Assembly (NCBI RefSeq): GCF_031954365.1
Contig: NZ_JAUSVZ010000005.1
Strand: one strand, 5' to 3'
DNA length: 64,000 bases
DNA from: Brevibacillus aydinogluensis
GTDB lineage: Bacteria; Bacillota; Bacilli; Brevibacillales; Brevibacillaceae
Shown here: positions 1 through 9,193 of the stretch, piece by piece
Layout: every line of letters begins with the position of its first letter
Numbering within the stretch: position 1 is the stretch's first letter
Program-made: the position numbers and the translations under genes
The notes under the pieces: generated by a model
The model's input: the letters and a program-made list of their open reading frames with translations, nothing else
Databases searched by the model: none
What the model was told of the DNA's origin: nothing

Positions 1-258
1 CTCGTCCAGCTCCGCCAGTCCGTCCACCTCCACTTCCTGGGCGAGGATGGCAGCCTGATCCCAGGTGGTTTCCGCGTGACAGATCGCGTACTGTGCGGCG
101 ATCTTCGGGTTGCTGACCAGGTAGACGCCGGGGCCAAATACGGCTTTTGCACTGGCGCCGTTGACGAACCTGCGCCGTTCCTCCCGCTCGTAACGCTGGG
201 CCGCCACTACGCGCAGCGCTTCCTTGTACTCCACCCCGCGATAAACAATCTGCTTCAT
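1..258 (-). CDS. Unrecognised protein, 3' end outside window
   Basis: Open reading frame of 86 codons running off the left edge. The ATG at 258 has a purine-rich GGGGAGGCGGGC just upstream. The start MKQIVYRGVEYKEALRV and the segment VFGPGVYLVSNPKIAAQYA (about residues 38-56) loosely resemble the phenylalanine/glycine-GVYL...A..YA element seen in ADP-ribosyltransferase-fold proteins, but with only a third of a protein visible this is a weak impression and not an assignment. It reads in the same direction as the pyrimidine catabolic genes that precede it, separated from them by a hairpin. Confidence 0.6.
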   Translation of the reverse strand, partial: MKQIVYRGVEYKEALRVVAAQRYEREERRRFVNGASAKAVFGPGVYLVSNPKIAAQYAICHAETTWDQAAILAQEVEVDGLAELDE

Positions 259-384
259 GCCCGCCTCCCCTTATCTGAACAATCATGAGGACACCATCGG
301 CAGATGAAAACACCCTGCCCGGCGCGTCCGACGCGATTCGTCCGGCGGCATCTGCACCTGGCCGGGCGCAGGCTGACAGAGAAG

Positions 385-433
385 GGCAGGGCGAGCAGGC
401 CTGGCTGTCAGAAGCCTGCAGCATCGCCCTGCC
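385..433 (-). terminator. Long hairpin after ureidopropionase gene
   Basis: GGCAGGGCGA at 385-394 pairs with TCGCCCTGCC at 424-433, with an inner GCAGGC/GCCTGC stem (395-400/414-419). It lies 17 bp past the ureidopropionase stop. Only a poor T-tract follows on the minus strand, so a terminator is likely but not certain. Confidence 0.5.
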
Positions 434-449
434 GTATGGTTGATCCGCG

Positions 450-1340
<891 letters not shown>

Positions 1341-1359
1341 GCTGTCTTCCTCCTTCCTG

Positions 1360-2745
1360 TTACGGCCGTTCAAACGCGGCGCGCTTGATGAATTGTCCCG
1401 CACCCGCCTGGCCGACAAACTGCTTGTCACGTACAACAAACGCTCCCCGCGACAGGACAGAGACGATCTCGCCGTATACCTCCATGCCTTCAAACGGGTT
1501 GTAATCGACGTTCATGTGGTGGGTCTTCGCGGAGATCGTCCGTTTGACACGCGGATCGAAGATGACGATGTCCGCGTCAGAACCCACGGCAATGGTGCCT
1601 TTTCTCGGGAACATCCCGAACAGTTTGGCCGCCTTTGTCGAGCAAACGTCGACGAACTGGTTCAGACTGATTCGCCCTTGACGGACGCCTTCGGAATAAA
1701 GGATGGTCAAGCGGTCCTCGATCAGCGGCCCGCCGTTGGGAATCTTCGTAAAGTCGTCCCGGCCCAGCTCTTTTTGGCCGATATAGTTGAATGAGCAGTG
1801 GTCCGATCCGACCGTCTGCAGGATGCCGTTTTTCAGCGCGTTCCACAGCACGTCCTGGTTCCACTTTTCGCGCAGCGGCGGCGACCAGACGTATTTGGCC
1901 CCTTCAAAACCAGGCTTTTCAAGGGCGGTGATGTCAAGCGCCAGATACTGCGGGCAGGTCTCGCCGAAGACGTTGAGTCCCCGTTCACGCGCTTCCGCGA
2001 TTCGCTGCACGGCCGCCGCGCAGGAGACGTGGACGACGTACAGTTGGGCATCGGCCAAGGCGGTCAGTGCGATGGCCCGCCCGGTCGCTTCTCCTTCCGC
2101 TTCTGGCGGTCGGGTCAGGGCGTGGTAGATCGGCGCGGTATTTCCACCCTTCAGCGCTTTCTTGGTCAGGTAGTCCAGCACGTCCCCGTTCTCTGCGTGC
2201 ACCTGCACCAGCGCCCCCAGTTCTCTCGCGCGCACGAGCGTTTTAAACAGCGTCTCGTCGTCCGCCTGAAACACGTTTTTATAGGCCATAAACACTTTCA
2301 GCGAGGTGATGCCCTCGGTTGTGACCACGCTCTCCAACTCTTCCAGCACCTGGTCGTTCGCCTCGGCGATCATCAGGTGAAACCCGTAGTCGATGACGGC
2401 CTTGCCGCGCGCTTTTTCGTGCCAGGTGGCGATGGCCGAGCGAAGCGTCTCCCCTTTTTTCGTCAGGCAAAAGTCGATGATGGTGGTCGTGCCCCCGAAC
2501 GCCGCTGCTTTGGTGCCGGTAAAAAAGTCGTCTGCCGTTACAGTCCCGCCAAACGGCATGTCGAGATGCGTGTGCGGATCAATCCCTCCTGGCAGGACGT
2601 AACAGCCGGTGGCGTCAATCTCCTCTGCGCCGTTCGCTTCCAGTTCGCTGCCGATGGCCGTGACCCTCTCCCCTTCAATCAAGACGTCCGCCCGGTAGGT
2701 ATCGGCGGCTGTCACCACGGTGCCGCCGCGAATCACTTTTTTCAT
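1360..2745 (-). CDS. hydA: Dihydropyrimidinase / D-hydantoinase
   Basis: Cyclic amidohydrolase of 461 residues opening dihydrouracil or dihydrothymine to the N-carbamoyl-beta-amino acid. The binuclear metal site is complete and numbered as in well-studied hydantoinases: His58 and His60 (DPHTHLD), the Lys150 that becomes carboxylated (SLKVFMAY, with Tyr155), His183 (VQVHAENGD), the later His in YVVHVSCAAA, and the Asp in GSDHCSFN. The ATG at 2745 follows GGAAGGGAGGAAGCGCGC, which fixes the start nine codons inside the longest frame. It sits between preA and the ureidopropionase, which argues for pyrimidine catabolism over an orphan hydantoinase. Confidence 0.95.
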   Translation of the reverse strand: MKKVIRGGTVVTAADTYRADVLIEGERVTAIGSELEANGAEEIDATGCYVLPGGIDPHTHLDMPFGGTVTADDFFTGTKAAAFGGTTTIIDFCLTKKGETLRSAIATWHEKARGKAVIDYGFHLMIAEANDQVLEELESVVTTEGITSLKVFMAYKNVFQADDETLFKTLVRARELGALVQVHAENGDVLDYLTKKALKGGNTAPIYHALTRPPEAEGEATGRAIALTALADAQLYVVHVSCAAAVQRIAEARERGLNVFGETCPQYLALDITALEKPGFEGAKYVWSPPLREKWNQDVLWNALKNGILQTVGSDHCSFNYIGQKELGRDDFTKIPNGGPLIEDRLTILYSEGVRQGRISLNQFVDVCSTKAAKLFGMFPRKGTIAVGSDADIVIFDPRVKRTISAKTHHMNVDYNPFEGMEVYGEIVSVLSRGAFVVRDKQFVGQAGAGQFIKRAAFERP

Positions 2746-2839
2746 GCGCGCTTCCTCCCTTCCCCGCTCCATTGGCGTATGGGCACGGGCGCGTGCCCCC
2801 TGTCAGTACAAGCTATGCAAAAAGGCCTACCCGCATGAC

Positions 2840-4126
2840 TTACTCGCAGCCTGTCCCGCAGTTTCCCTGGGCTGCCAACGCGGCCTGCCGCTGATTCCAG
2901 GAAAGCGGCGGCTGCCCCGTCGGCACCTCCACCATTTCGATCGTCCCCTCCACCGGACAGACGATCGAACAGAGGTTGCAGCCGACACAGTCCTCCTCCC
3001 TGACGACCAGTCTCTCCTTGCCGGACGCTTCATCCAAAACGATGTCGATGCATTGGTGCGACGTGTCTTCGCAGGCGATGTGGCACTTGTTGCAATGGAT
3101 GCACGTCTCTTCGTTGATACGGGCGACCACCTTGTAGTTGAGATTGAGGTTGCCCCAGTCGGAGTAGGTGTGGACCGCTTTGCCGACGATGTCCATGACT
3201 GATTTGATGCCGCGCTGATCGAGGTAGTTGTTCAGCCCGTCGATCATGTCCTCGACGATGCGAAAACCGTGGTGCATCGCCGCTGTACACACTTGCACTC
3301 CCGTCGCTCCCATCAGCAAAAACTCGACGGCGTCACGCCAGGTGGAGATTCCGCCGATGCCGGAGATCGGGACGTTTACCTTCGGATCGCGGGCGCACTC
3401 CGCCACCATGTTGAGGGCGATCGGTTTTACGGCCGGGCCGCAGTATCCGCCGTGCGCGCCTTTGCCGTCCACGTGCGGGATCGGCAGCCAGCTGTCCAGA
3501 TCGACACCCATCAAGCTGTTGATCGTGTTGATCAGGCTGATGGCATCCGCTCCGCCTTCCACTGCCGCCCGAGCGGTATAGCGGATGTCGGTGATATTGG
3601 GCGTCAGCTTGACGATGACGGGGGTCTGCGCCACTTCCTTTACCCATTCCACCTGCTGGATGATCAGATCGGGGTGCTGACCGACCGCCGAGCCCATGCC
3701 CCGCTCCGCCATTCCATGCGGACAGCCGAAATTCAGCTCCAGTCCGTCCACGCCGACAGCCTCCACTTTTTTCACAATCTCATGCCAGGCTTCCCGCTTG
3801 TTTTCCACCATCAGCGAAGCGATCAGTGCGTGTTTGGGAAATTTCTTTTTCGTCTCTTCGATCTCTTTCAGATTCACCTCGAGCGGACGATCCGTAATCA
3901 GCTCGATGTTGTTGAAGCCGATCATCCGCTGCCCGCCGACGTGCAGGCCGGCAAACCGGGAACTGACGTTGATAATCGGCTCACCCAACGTCTTCCACAC
4001 CGCTCCGCCCCAGCCCGCCTCAAACGCCCGCTGGACCTGGTAGCCGGAGTTGGTTGGCGGCGCCGATGCCAGCCAGAACGGATTGGGGGATGAAATGCCC
4101 GCCAGGTTGATGCTGAGATCTGCCAT
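2840..4126 (-). CDS. preA: NAD(P)-dependent dihydropyrimidine dehydrogenase, catalytic subunit PreA
   Basis: Flavin- and iron-sulfur-containing subunit (428 residues) that reduces uracil or thymine to the 5,6-dihydro base, working with PreT. Residues 1-310 form a dihydroorotate-dehydrogenase-like FMN barrel (NPFWLASAP, LNFGCPHGMAERGMG, ISGIGGIST, GATGVQVCT). Two [4Fe-4S] clusters follow: Cys342-345-348-352 (CIHCNKCHIAC) and Cys380-383-386-390 (CVGCNLCSIVC). The last 25 residues hold two more cysteines near the C terminus. The position I align with the mammalian active-site cysteine (GMG-x-AC-GQ) is Val148 here. It starts 27 bp after preT stops, so they form one transcription unit. Confidence 0.94.
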   Translation of the reverse strand: MADLSINLAGISSPNPFWLASAPPTNSGYQVQRAFEAGWGGAVWKTLGEPIINVSSRFAGLHVGGQRMIGFNNIELITDRPLEVNLKEIEETKKKFPKHALIASLMVENKREAWHEIVKKVEAVGVDGLELNFGCPHGMAERGMGSAVGQHPDLIIQQVEWVKEVAQTPVIVKLTPNITDIRYTARAAVEGGADAISLINTINSLMGVDLDSWLPIPHVDGKGAHGGYCGPAVKPIALNMVAECARDPKVNVPISGIGGISTWRDAVEFLLMGATGVQVCTAAMHHGFRIVEDMIDGLNNYLDQRGIKSVMDIVGKAVHTYSDWGNLNLNYKVVARINEETCIHCNKCHIACEDTSHQCIDIVLDEASGKERLVVREEDCVGCNLCSIVCPVEGTIEMVEVPTGQPPLSWNQRQAALAAQGNCGTGCE

Positions 4127-4153
4127 GGTACTTCGCCTCCTTTTCTCCCTGCA

Positions 4154-5521
4154 TCACGCCGGCTGCGCCTGACCGCTCAGCGCGGCGTGGATGGCGTGCG
4201 CGGCCCGTTTGCCGTGATTTGCGGCATCGACCACCATTGCATCCGTCTTGCCGCCTCCGAAGATCACATCTCCGGCAGCGTATACACGCGGATTGGACGT
4301 GCGGTAGGTGCCTTCCTCCACCTGGACGATCCCGTTCCGATGCGCCAGCCCGAACGCTTCGATCAAAGGCACGTGACGCTGCTGGCCGATCGCCTTTACC
4401 ACAAAGTCCGTCTGAATGACAAACTGGCTGCCGGGAACCGGCACGGGCCGCTTCCGTCCCTTTTCATCCGGCTCGCCCAACTCCATCCGTATCAACTCCA
4501 GCCCGGTCACCCGGCCGTTTTCGCCCAGAATGCGGGTGGGGGCCACCAGCCAGCGGAATTCCACGCCCTCCTGCTTGGCGAACTCGTATTCAAACTGGTA
4601 ACAGGTCATCTCCCGCTCTGTCCGCCGGTAGAGTATCCGGACGTTCGCGGCACCCAGCCGCTTTGAACAGGTGGCCGCGTCAATCGCCGTGTTGCCCGCG
4701 CCGATGACGACCACCTTTTTGCCGATCATCGCGTCCGTAAGCGGCTTGGTTTTCGTCTCCTCCACCAGGGAGATGGCGTCCAGCACGCCGTCCAAATCCT
4801 CACCTTCGATGTGAAGCGGGGGGACCGCTCCCATCCCTACGGCGAGCAGGACCGAATCATACTGCTGCAGAAGTTCCTCGGGCTGTACGTCCTCGCCCAC
4901 CCGGGTGTTGGTGACGAACGTCACGCCCATCGCCGCGACTTGTTCCGCCTCCCACAGCGGAATCTCCTGAGGGAGCCGAAACGAGACGATGCCGTACGTG
5001 TTGAGGCCGCCCGCTTTTTCCTTCGCCTCGTAGACGGCTACCTCATAACCCAGCCGCGCCAGCTCCCGCGCTGCCGACAGCCCTGCCGGCCCTGCACCGA
5101 CAACGGCCACCCGTTTGCCGTTTTTCTCTCCGGCCTGAAACAGCACCGCTCCGTTTTTCATCGCCCAATCAGTGGCGTAACGCTGCAGGCGCCCGATCAT
5201 GATGGGGTGAGACGCGTGATTCAACACACAGGCACCCTCGCACAGCACTTCGGTGGGACAGACGCGGGCACAGCTCGCGCCCACGGGATTGGCTTCCATG
5301 ATCGTTCGGGCTGATCCGTACATATTGCCGGTCGCGATCTTTTTGATAAAGGAGGGAATGTCGATCGAGGTGGGACAGGCCTTGATACAGGGGGCGTCGT
5401 AGCAGTACAGGCAGCGGTTGGCTTCGTCGATTGCTTCTTTCGGCTTCAGCGCCGGGACCACTTCCCGGAATCGGTGTTCCAGTTCCGCTCGCGCAGCCGC
5501 TGGTTCACGATGGACGCTCAT
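4154..5521 (-). CDS. preT: NAD(P)-dependent dihydropyrimidine dehydrogenase, electron-input subunit PreT
   Basis: Glutamate-synthase-small-subunit-like oxidoreductase (455 residues) passing electrons from NAD(P)H through FAD and iron-sulfur clusters to PreA. Eight N-terminal cysteines (37, 40, 45, 49, 84, 88, 94, 98) would bind two [4Fe-4S] clusters. A dinucleotide fold follows (VVGAGPAGLSAA, about 140-151) for FAD, then a second (VIGAGNTAIDAA, about 288-299) for NAD(P)H, and a C-terminal AAGDVIFGGGKTD FAD-closing motif. The ATG at 5521 is preceded by GAGGAGGTTGTTGGAAG. It is the first gene of the four-gene pyrimidine operon; 194 bp separate it from the divergent gene at 5716. Confidence 0.94.
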   Translation of the reverse strand: MSVHREPAAARAELEHRFREVVPALKPKEAIDEANRCLYCYDAPCIKACPTSIDIPSFIKKIATGNMYGSARTIMEANPVGASCARVCPTEVLCEGACVLNHASHPIMIGRLQRYATDWAMKNGAVLFQAGEKNGKRVAVVGAGPAGLSAARELARLGYEVAVYEAKEKAGGLNTYGIVSFRLPQEIPLWEAEQVAAMGVTFVTNTRVGEDVQPEELLQQYDSVLLAVGMGAVPPLHIEGEDLDGVLDAISLVEETKTKPLTDAMIGKKVVVIGAGNTAIDAATCSKRLGAANVRILYRRTEREMTCYQFEYEFAKQEGVEFRWLVAPTRILGENGRVTGLELIRMELGEPDEKGRKRPVPVPGSQFVIQTDFVVKAIGQQRHVPLIEAFGLAHRNGIVQVEEGTYRTSNPRVYAAGDVIFGGGKTDAMVVDAANHGKRAAHAIHAALSGQAQPA

Positions 5522-5715
5522 CTTCCAACAACCTCCTCACACGTTTTTTCCACCTGGCAGGTGCTTGCTATTAATCAATGTGGGAAATGACAGTTTTATG
5601 ATCGTTTCATCGCGGTTTCCGGTAGCTTGCCACTGAAATCAATTCAACCCGGATGGCATGAATGGTTTCAGCGGTGAATACGCTGTTACCAAAACGTGGA
5701 AGGGATGAAGCGGGC

Positions 5716-6258
5716 ATGAAGGATTACGACCTGCTGATCGCCCGGCTCCGCCGCCAAATCGCAGAGGCGACCGAACAACTTAAGCAGTTGGAAGCGGAGC
5801 GGGCCGCGTACGAAGAACAGCGCCGCCGCCGCAGCGCGTACCTGTCCTCGCGGGAAATCCTCGATCTGCTCGCCGCCCGGCACGGACGGATGGGCAGCAT
5901 GGCGACGATCAAACGCTGGGCGGATGAAGGACACCTCGGCGCCGTCATCGACGAGCGGGAAGCCTTCCCCCTGCTCACCGGGAAACAGGGCAACAAGCGG
6001 TTTCTCTACCCACGGGAGGACGTGTTTCGCTTTTTGTATGAAAAGGGATTGTTGACGCCGGCGTACGATGTCCTGGACCGTGTCCGGATCACGCGGAGAA
6101 CGCAGCAGGAATGGGCAGTGGTCATCTCGGCAGAGCTGGCGGTGGATCGTTTTCTATACACGGTGCAGGTGGAAAGCAGCGGCGAAGTGGTGAGCAGAAT
6201 CCCGGAAGCGGACCTGCTCCCGCCGGAACATCCTGCTTCCCGCCTGCCTGTCTCGTAA
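5716..6258 (+). CDS. Coiled-coil plus MerR/HTH-like DNA-binding protein
   Basis: Unnamed protein of 180 residues. Residues 1-40 are a charged heptad-like helix (LLIARLRRQIAEATEQLKQL). Residues 44-105 read as a helix-turn-helix of the MerR/excisionase type: SSREILDLLA, then ATIKRWADEGHLGA, then a wing ending in GNKRFLYPREDV. The rest (about 115-180) is a mixed segment of unknown role. The ATG at 5716 is preferred because the in-frame ATG at 5662 lacks a ribosome site, though the site here (GGAAGGG, about 11 nt away) is only fair. It is divergent from preT and 9 bp upstream of the next gene, so the two are probably co-transcribed. A regulator of the pyrimidine operon is possible but unproven. 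Confidence 0.75.
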   Translation: MKDYDLLIARLRRQIAEATEQLKQLEAERAAYEEQRRRRSAYLSSREILDLLAARHGRMGSMATIKRWADEGHLGAVIDEREAFPLLTGKQGNKRFLYPREDVFRFLYEKGLLTPAYDVLDRVRITRRTQQEWAVVISAELAVDRFLYTVQVESSGEVVSRIPEADLLPPEHPASRLPVS

Positions 6259-6267
6259 GGAGGAGCT

Positions 6268-6681
6268 ATGGAACTGGCTGTCGTCACGCTGGCCAATACG
6301 CCGGAAAATCAGGAGCGCTCGCGGCAAATCCGCGATTTTCACAAAAAAAAGGGGCAGCCCCTCGCCATCCGGTTCAGCGAGGAACTGACCCATATCGTTT
6401 TGGAAGCGCCGTGCCTGTATTTGCCCGACCGGAAGCTGCTCGGCACCGATGCGGTAGTGGACGGCAGCGGCCGGCAGTGCTCCGGCCATTACGAGATTCA
6501 CCCCCGCAGCAAAGGAAAGACCATCAATCTGCACCTGGATTCCGAACTGGCTGCGGAGCTGGAGCAAATCCGCGCCCGCGTCGGCAGCAAGACCCAGCAT
6601 GACGTGATTCTCGACATGGTCATCCGCGGGATGAAGGCGTATCTGGCCGAGCAGGACAAAGGTCGCGGCGAACAAGACTAG
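6268..6681 (+). CDS. Small protein with ribbon-helix-helix-like C terminus
   Basis: Unrecognised protein of 137 residues behind a strong AAGGAGGAGCT ribosome site. The N-terminal 80 residues (MELAVVTLANTPENQE... through HYEIHPRSKG) match no family I know. Residues about 84-130 fit a ribbon-helix-helix layout: a short strand TINLHLD, a helix SELAAELEQIRARVG, and a second helix TQHDVILDMVIRGMKAYL. With its upstream HTH-like neighbour it makes a two-gene, probably DNA-binding module between the two pyrimidine blocks. It ends 1 bp short of the convergent gene, with no room for a separate terminator. Confidence 0.7.
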   Translation: MELAVVTLANTPENQERSRQIRDFHKKKGQPLAIRFSEELTHIVLEAPCLYLPDRKLLGTDAVVDGSGRQCSGHYEIHPRSKGKTINLHLDSELAAELEQIRARVGSKTQHDVILDMVIRGMKAYLAEQDKGRGEQD

Positions 6682-6682
6682 A

Positions 6683-8017
6683 TTACTTGTACTCTCCTTT
6701 CAGGTACTGGTAAAACGGCTGATCCACCCAGAACTGGTAGCTGGAGATCGTAACCGCCGGGTTGATTTTCTTCAGCCCGCCGATGACCTGTTGTGACTGT
6801 TCACTCAAGGTGAACGTCTGGGCGATGAATCGGCCGTCCTTCAGCACGTGGTTGGTGATCACCGGATACCCCTCCAGCTCTGTCAGCGAATAGTAGAGCG
6901 GCTGCCACCAGGAACCTTTCAACAGGCCGGTCACGTCTTCCTGGTTGCGTTTGGCGTATCGCAGAATGAGCGGCTCAAAGCGCTGCTTCTCCTCGACGCT
7001 GGCAAATTCAAAGCTCAGGTCGTACTCTTTGGCGTAGGCGATGTGGTTGCCGTTCTCAATCGGCACCACACGGTAATCCTCCGTCTGGACCGGTTCTCCC
7101 CACTCTTTCAGATAGACGAATGCGGACGTCTTCGGCTCCAGCTGCACCCTGGCCTGAATGCCCTCGCTGCGCAGGAGGCCGATCAGCTGGATGGCGTGGA
7201 CGATGTCGCTGTGGCCGTAAGTGATGGTTCGCTCCGGAGCAAAATGGGGATCAAACCGCGTGTCTTTCAAGTTATAGCCGGTGATCAGGTTTTGCTTGAG
7301 CGCTTCGTCCACGACTTTTTGCAGGTCTTCGGCCCGGATGATCTGCGACTCATACCAGGCTTGGACCAGCTTCCCTATGATGTCGTCATCGCTCAGATAC
7401 CCGAGCGCGTTCTGGCTTTGACCGTGAAATTCGGCGACTTTGCCGAGGAGTTGATACGCCAGATCCGCCGTCGTGGCGGCATTCGCTGTTACGCCCGTCA
7501 GCGCGTCGGGAGCGACCAGTCCGCTGTCCAATGCGGCCGCCAATTCCTGTGCCGCCTGATGCGGGACGACGCCGTTCTTCGTATAGGTCCATCCCGCCTT
7601 TTTCCAGGCAGCAGCCACTTTTTCCTCGGTATAGGTGTAGGCCAGTTCCTTCAGTTCGGCCGCCTTCACGGCCGCGCTGAGCGCTTCCCAAACGGGCAGT
7701 TTGCCGGCATCAGCTGTGCCTTGCGGGAACAGCGACGGAATCGACGGTGGTGCTTCCGTTAGACCGGAAGCCGTCCCCAAAATGCTGCCCAACGCGGCAG
7801 CAAACTGAGCGCGCGTGACTTCGCCAGACAGCTTGACGCCGTACTGTCGTTCGATGTAAGCAGCCCACTCGTTTGTAACGGTTTTGGCCGGTGTCGATTG
7901 GACGACAGCTGCGACAGGCGGGACGGCGGGTGTGGCCCATACGGCTGTGGGCATGCCGATCGCGGCGAGCATGGCGGCTGATACCGCCGCATGAATCAGG
8001 GGACGAGACTTGGACAT
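6683..8017 (-). CDS. Exported protein with SLH-like repeats
   Basis: Secreted protein of 444 residues. The start MSKSRPLIHAAVSAAML with cleavage after VWA (about residue 28) is a clear signal peptide; the ATG at 8017 follows ACAAGGAGGATTTGCC. The segment EWAAYIERQYGVKLSGEVTRAQFAAAL and a second stretch near residues 100-200 look like S-layer-homology modules, suggesting attachment to cell-wall polymer. The C-terminal half (from about residue 230; GYNLKDTRFDP, TYGHSDIVHAIQLIGLL) has no family I recognise and no evident catalytic motif. It is convergent with the small gene pair and follows the AraC-type gene by 99 bp. Confidence 0.75.
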   Translation of the reverse strand: MSKSRPLIHAAVSAAMLAAIGMPTAVWATPAVPPVAAVVQSTPAKTVTNEWAAYIERQYGVKLSGEVTRAQFAAALGSILGTASGLTEAPPSIPSLFPQGTADAGKLPVWEALSAAVKAAELKELAYTYTEEKVAAAWKKAGWTYTKNGVVPHQAAQELAAALDSGLVAPDALTGVTANAATTADLAYQLLGKVAEFHGQSQNALGYLSDDDIIGKLVQAWYESQIIRAEDLQKVVDEALKQNLITGYNLKDTRFDPHFAPERTITYGHSDIVHAIQLIGLLRSEGIQARVQLEPKTSAFVYLKEWGEPVQTEDYRVVPIENGNHIAYAKEYDLSFEFASVEEKQRFEPLILRYAKRNQEDVTGLLKGSWWQPLYYSLTELEGYPVITNHVLKDGRFIAQTFTLSEQSQQVIGGLKKINPAVTISSYQFWVDQPFYQYLKGEYK

Positions 8018-8116
8018 GGCAAATCCTCCTTGTAACGTTATCAAATAACCTATTATTCCTGTTTGTTTACTTTGATTTATGATTGAGCATAACGTTACCA
8101 TCCTGTCCGCTGCGTG

Positions 8117-8980
8117 TCAAGATTGTCTTCGTACGACCGGAATCCACAGCTCGTTTCTCTTCTCTTCGACTGGCAGATAACATTCGATTGCGGGCAAATC
8201 AGCCAGATCATAGGCGGAGGCGGGAAGCCACTCCGTGTAGAGACGTTTCCAGATATCCTGCATACCGTCCGGGGAGCCGGGCACCTCAAACACGGCCCAC
8301 GTCGCTGCCGGAACGTTCATTTTGACCATGCCTTCCGGCGGCAGTTGGTCAGACACAATCGCCATGATATAGTCAAATGCTTCGCTCCTGCCCCATTCTC
8401 CATTCGCACAGACCCCCAGGATTCCGCACATCGGGTGGTTTGCCTTGCGCATCTCCCATAGTTTTTCAAAAATTCCCCGCTCACCTGCATCCTTCCAGAT
8501 GCCGGGCACCGTGTGAAACGCCTGTTCCGTGTTGACGCGCTCTTTCCAGCCGACCAGGGAAAATCCGCTGACGTCCTCGATCCTGTACCTCATTTCCACA
8601 GCGCCTTTTATTGAAAATTGAAAGGATATGCGCGGAAAGGCCTTCAGTCTTGTCCCGGCACTGCGTGCAGCCGTCGGCGTCGTGCCGTGCAGGTTTTGAA
8701 ACGCCCGGGCAAATGCCTCGGGCGAATCATAGCCGTACTTGAGGGCAACATCCACGACTTTGATCCGGCTGTTTTGCAGTTCAAATGCCGCCAAGGTGAG
8801 ACGCCGTCTCCTGATGTATTCCGACAGCGATACTTCGGCCATGAAAGAAAACATGCGTTGAAAGTGGTACGCAGAGCAGCAGGCCACTTTGGCCGCTTCC
8901 GCGTAATCAATCTCGTCGGCAAGATGATCTTCGATGTAACGAATCGCCTCATTCATTCGTTTGACCCAATCCATTCTCAC
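8117..8980 (-). CDS. AraC-family regulator with GyrI-like effector domain
   Basis: Transcription factor of 287 residues. The N-terminal 100 residues are the two-HTH AraC/XylS domain (AEAAKVACCSAYHFQRMFS; VDVALKYGYDSPEAFARAFQ; LHGTTPTAAR). Residues about 125-285 form a GyrI/Rob-like small-molecule binding domain (MRYRIEDVSGFSLVGWKERV, ending YLPVEEKRNELWIPV). Such proteins often sense amphipathic ligands and activate export or detoxification genes. A second ATG two codons in (MDWVKRM) is an equally good start. Target genes cannot be read from the sequence; its position between the two pyrimidine blocks may be coincidental. Confidence 0.9.
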   Translation of the reverse strand: MRMDWVKRMNEAIRYIEDHLADEIDYAEAAKVACCSAYHFQRMFSFMAEVSLSEYIRRRRLTLAAFELQNSRIKVVDVALKYGYDSPEAFARAFQNLHGTTPTAARSAGTRLKAFPRISFQFSIKGAVEMRYRIEDVSGFSLVGWKERVNTEQAFHTVPGIWKDAGERGIFEKLWEMRKANHPMCGILGVCANGEWGRSEAFDYIMAIVSDQLPPEGMVKMNVPAATWAVFEVPGSPDGMQDIWKRLYTEWLPASAYDLADLPAIECYLPVEEKRNELWIPVVRRQS

Positions 8981-9093
8981 GCCATCCTTTTGGTATGTAT
9001 GTTAACCCAATCGCAAACGCAACGCCGTGCATTTTGTGCACAAGATTGCAAGGTCATCCCGCATCACTTCCACTTCGCCGCTGTTTTTCCTGC

Positions 9094-9163
9094 AAAAAAA
9101 CGGCACCGTTTTCCCAGGGGGACGGGCTGGAAAGGCCGCGCTGCCCGCGGGAAACAGTGCCGT
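9094..9163 (-). terminator. Rho-independent terminator of transaminase gene
   Basis: Read on the minus strand, ACGGCACTGTTTCCC (from 9163) pairs with GGGAAAACGGTGCCGT, followed by seven T (9094-9100). It ends the mmsA-transaminase unit and separates it from the AraC gene. Confidence 0.75.
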
Positions 9164-9193
9164 ATCGCTTTTATCGAGAATTTTGTGCCTGTA

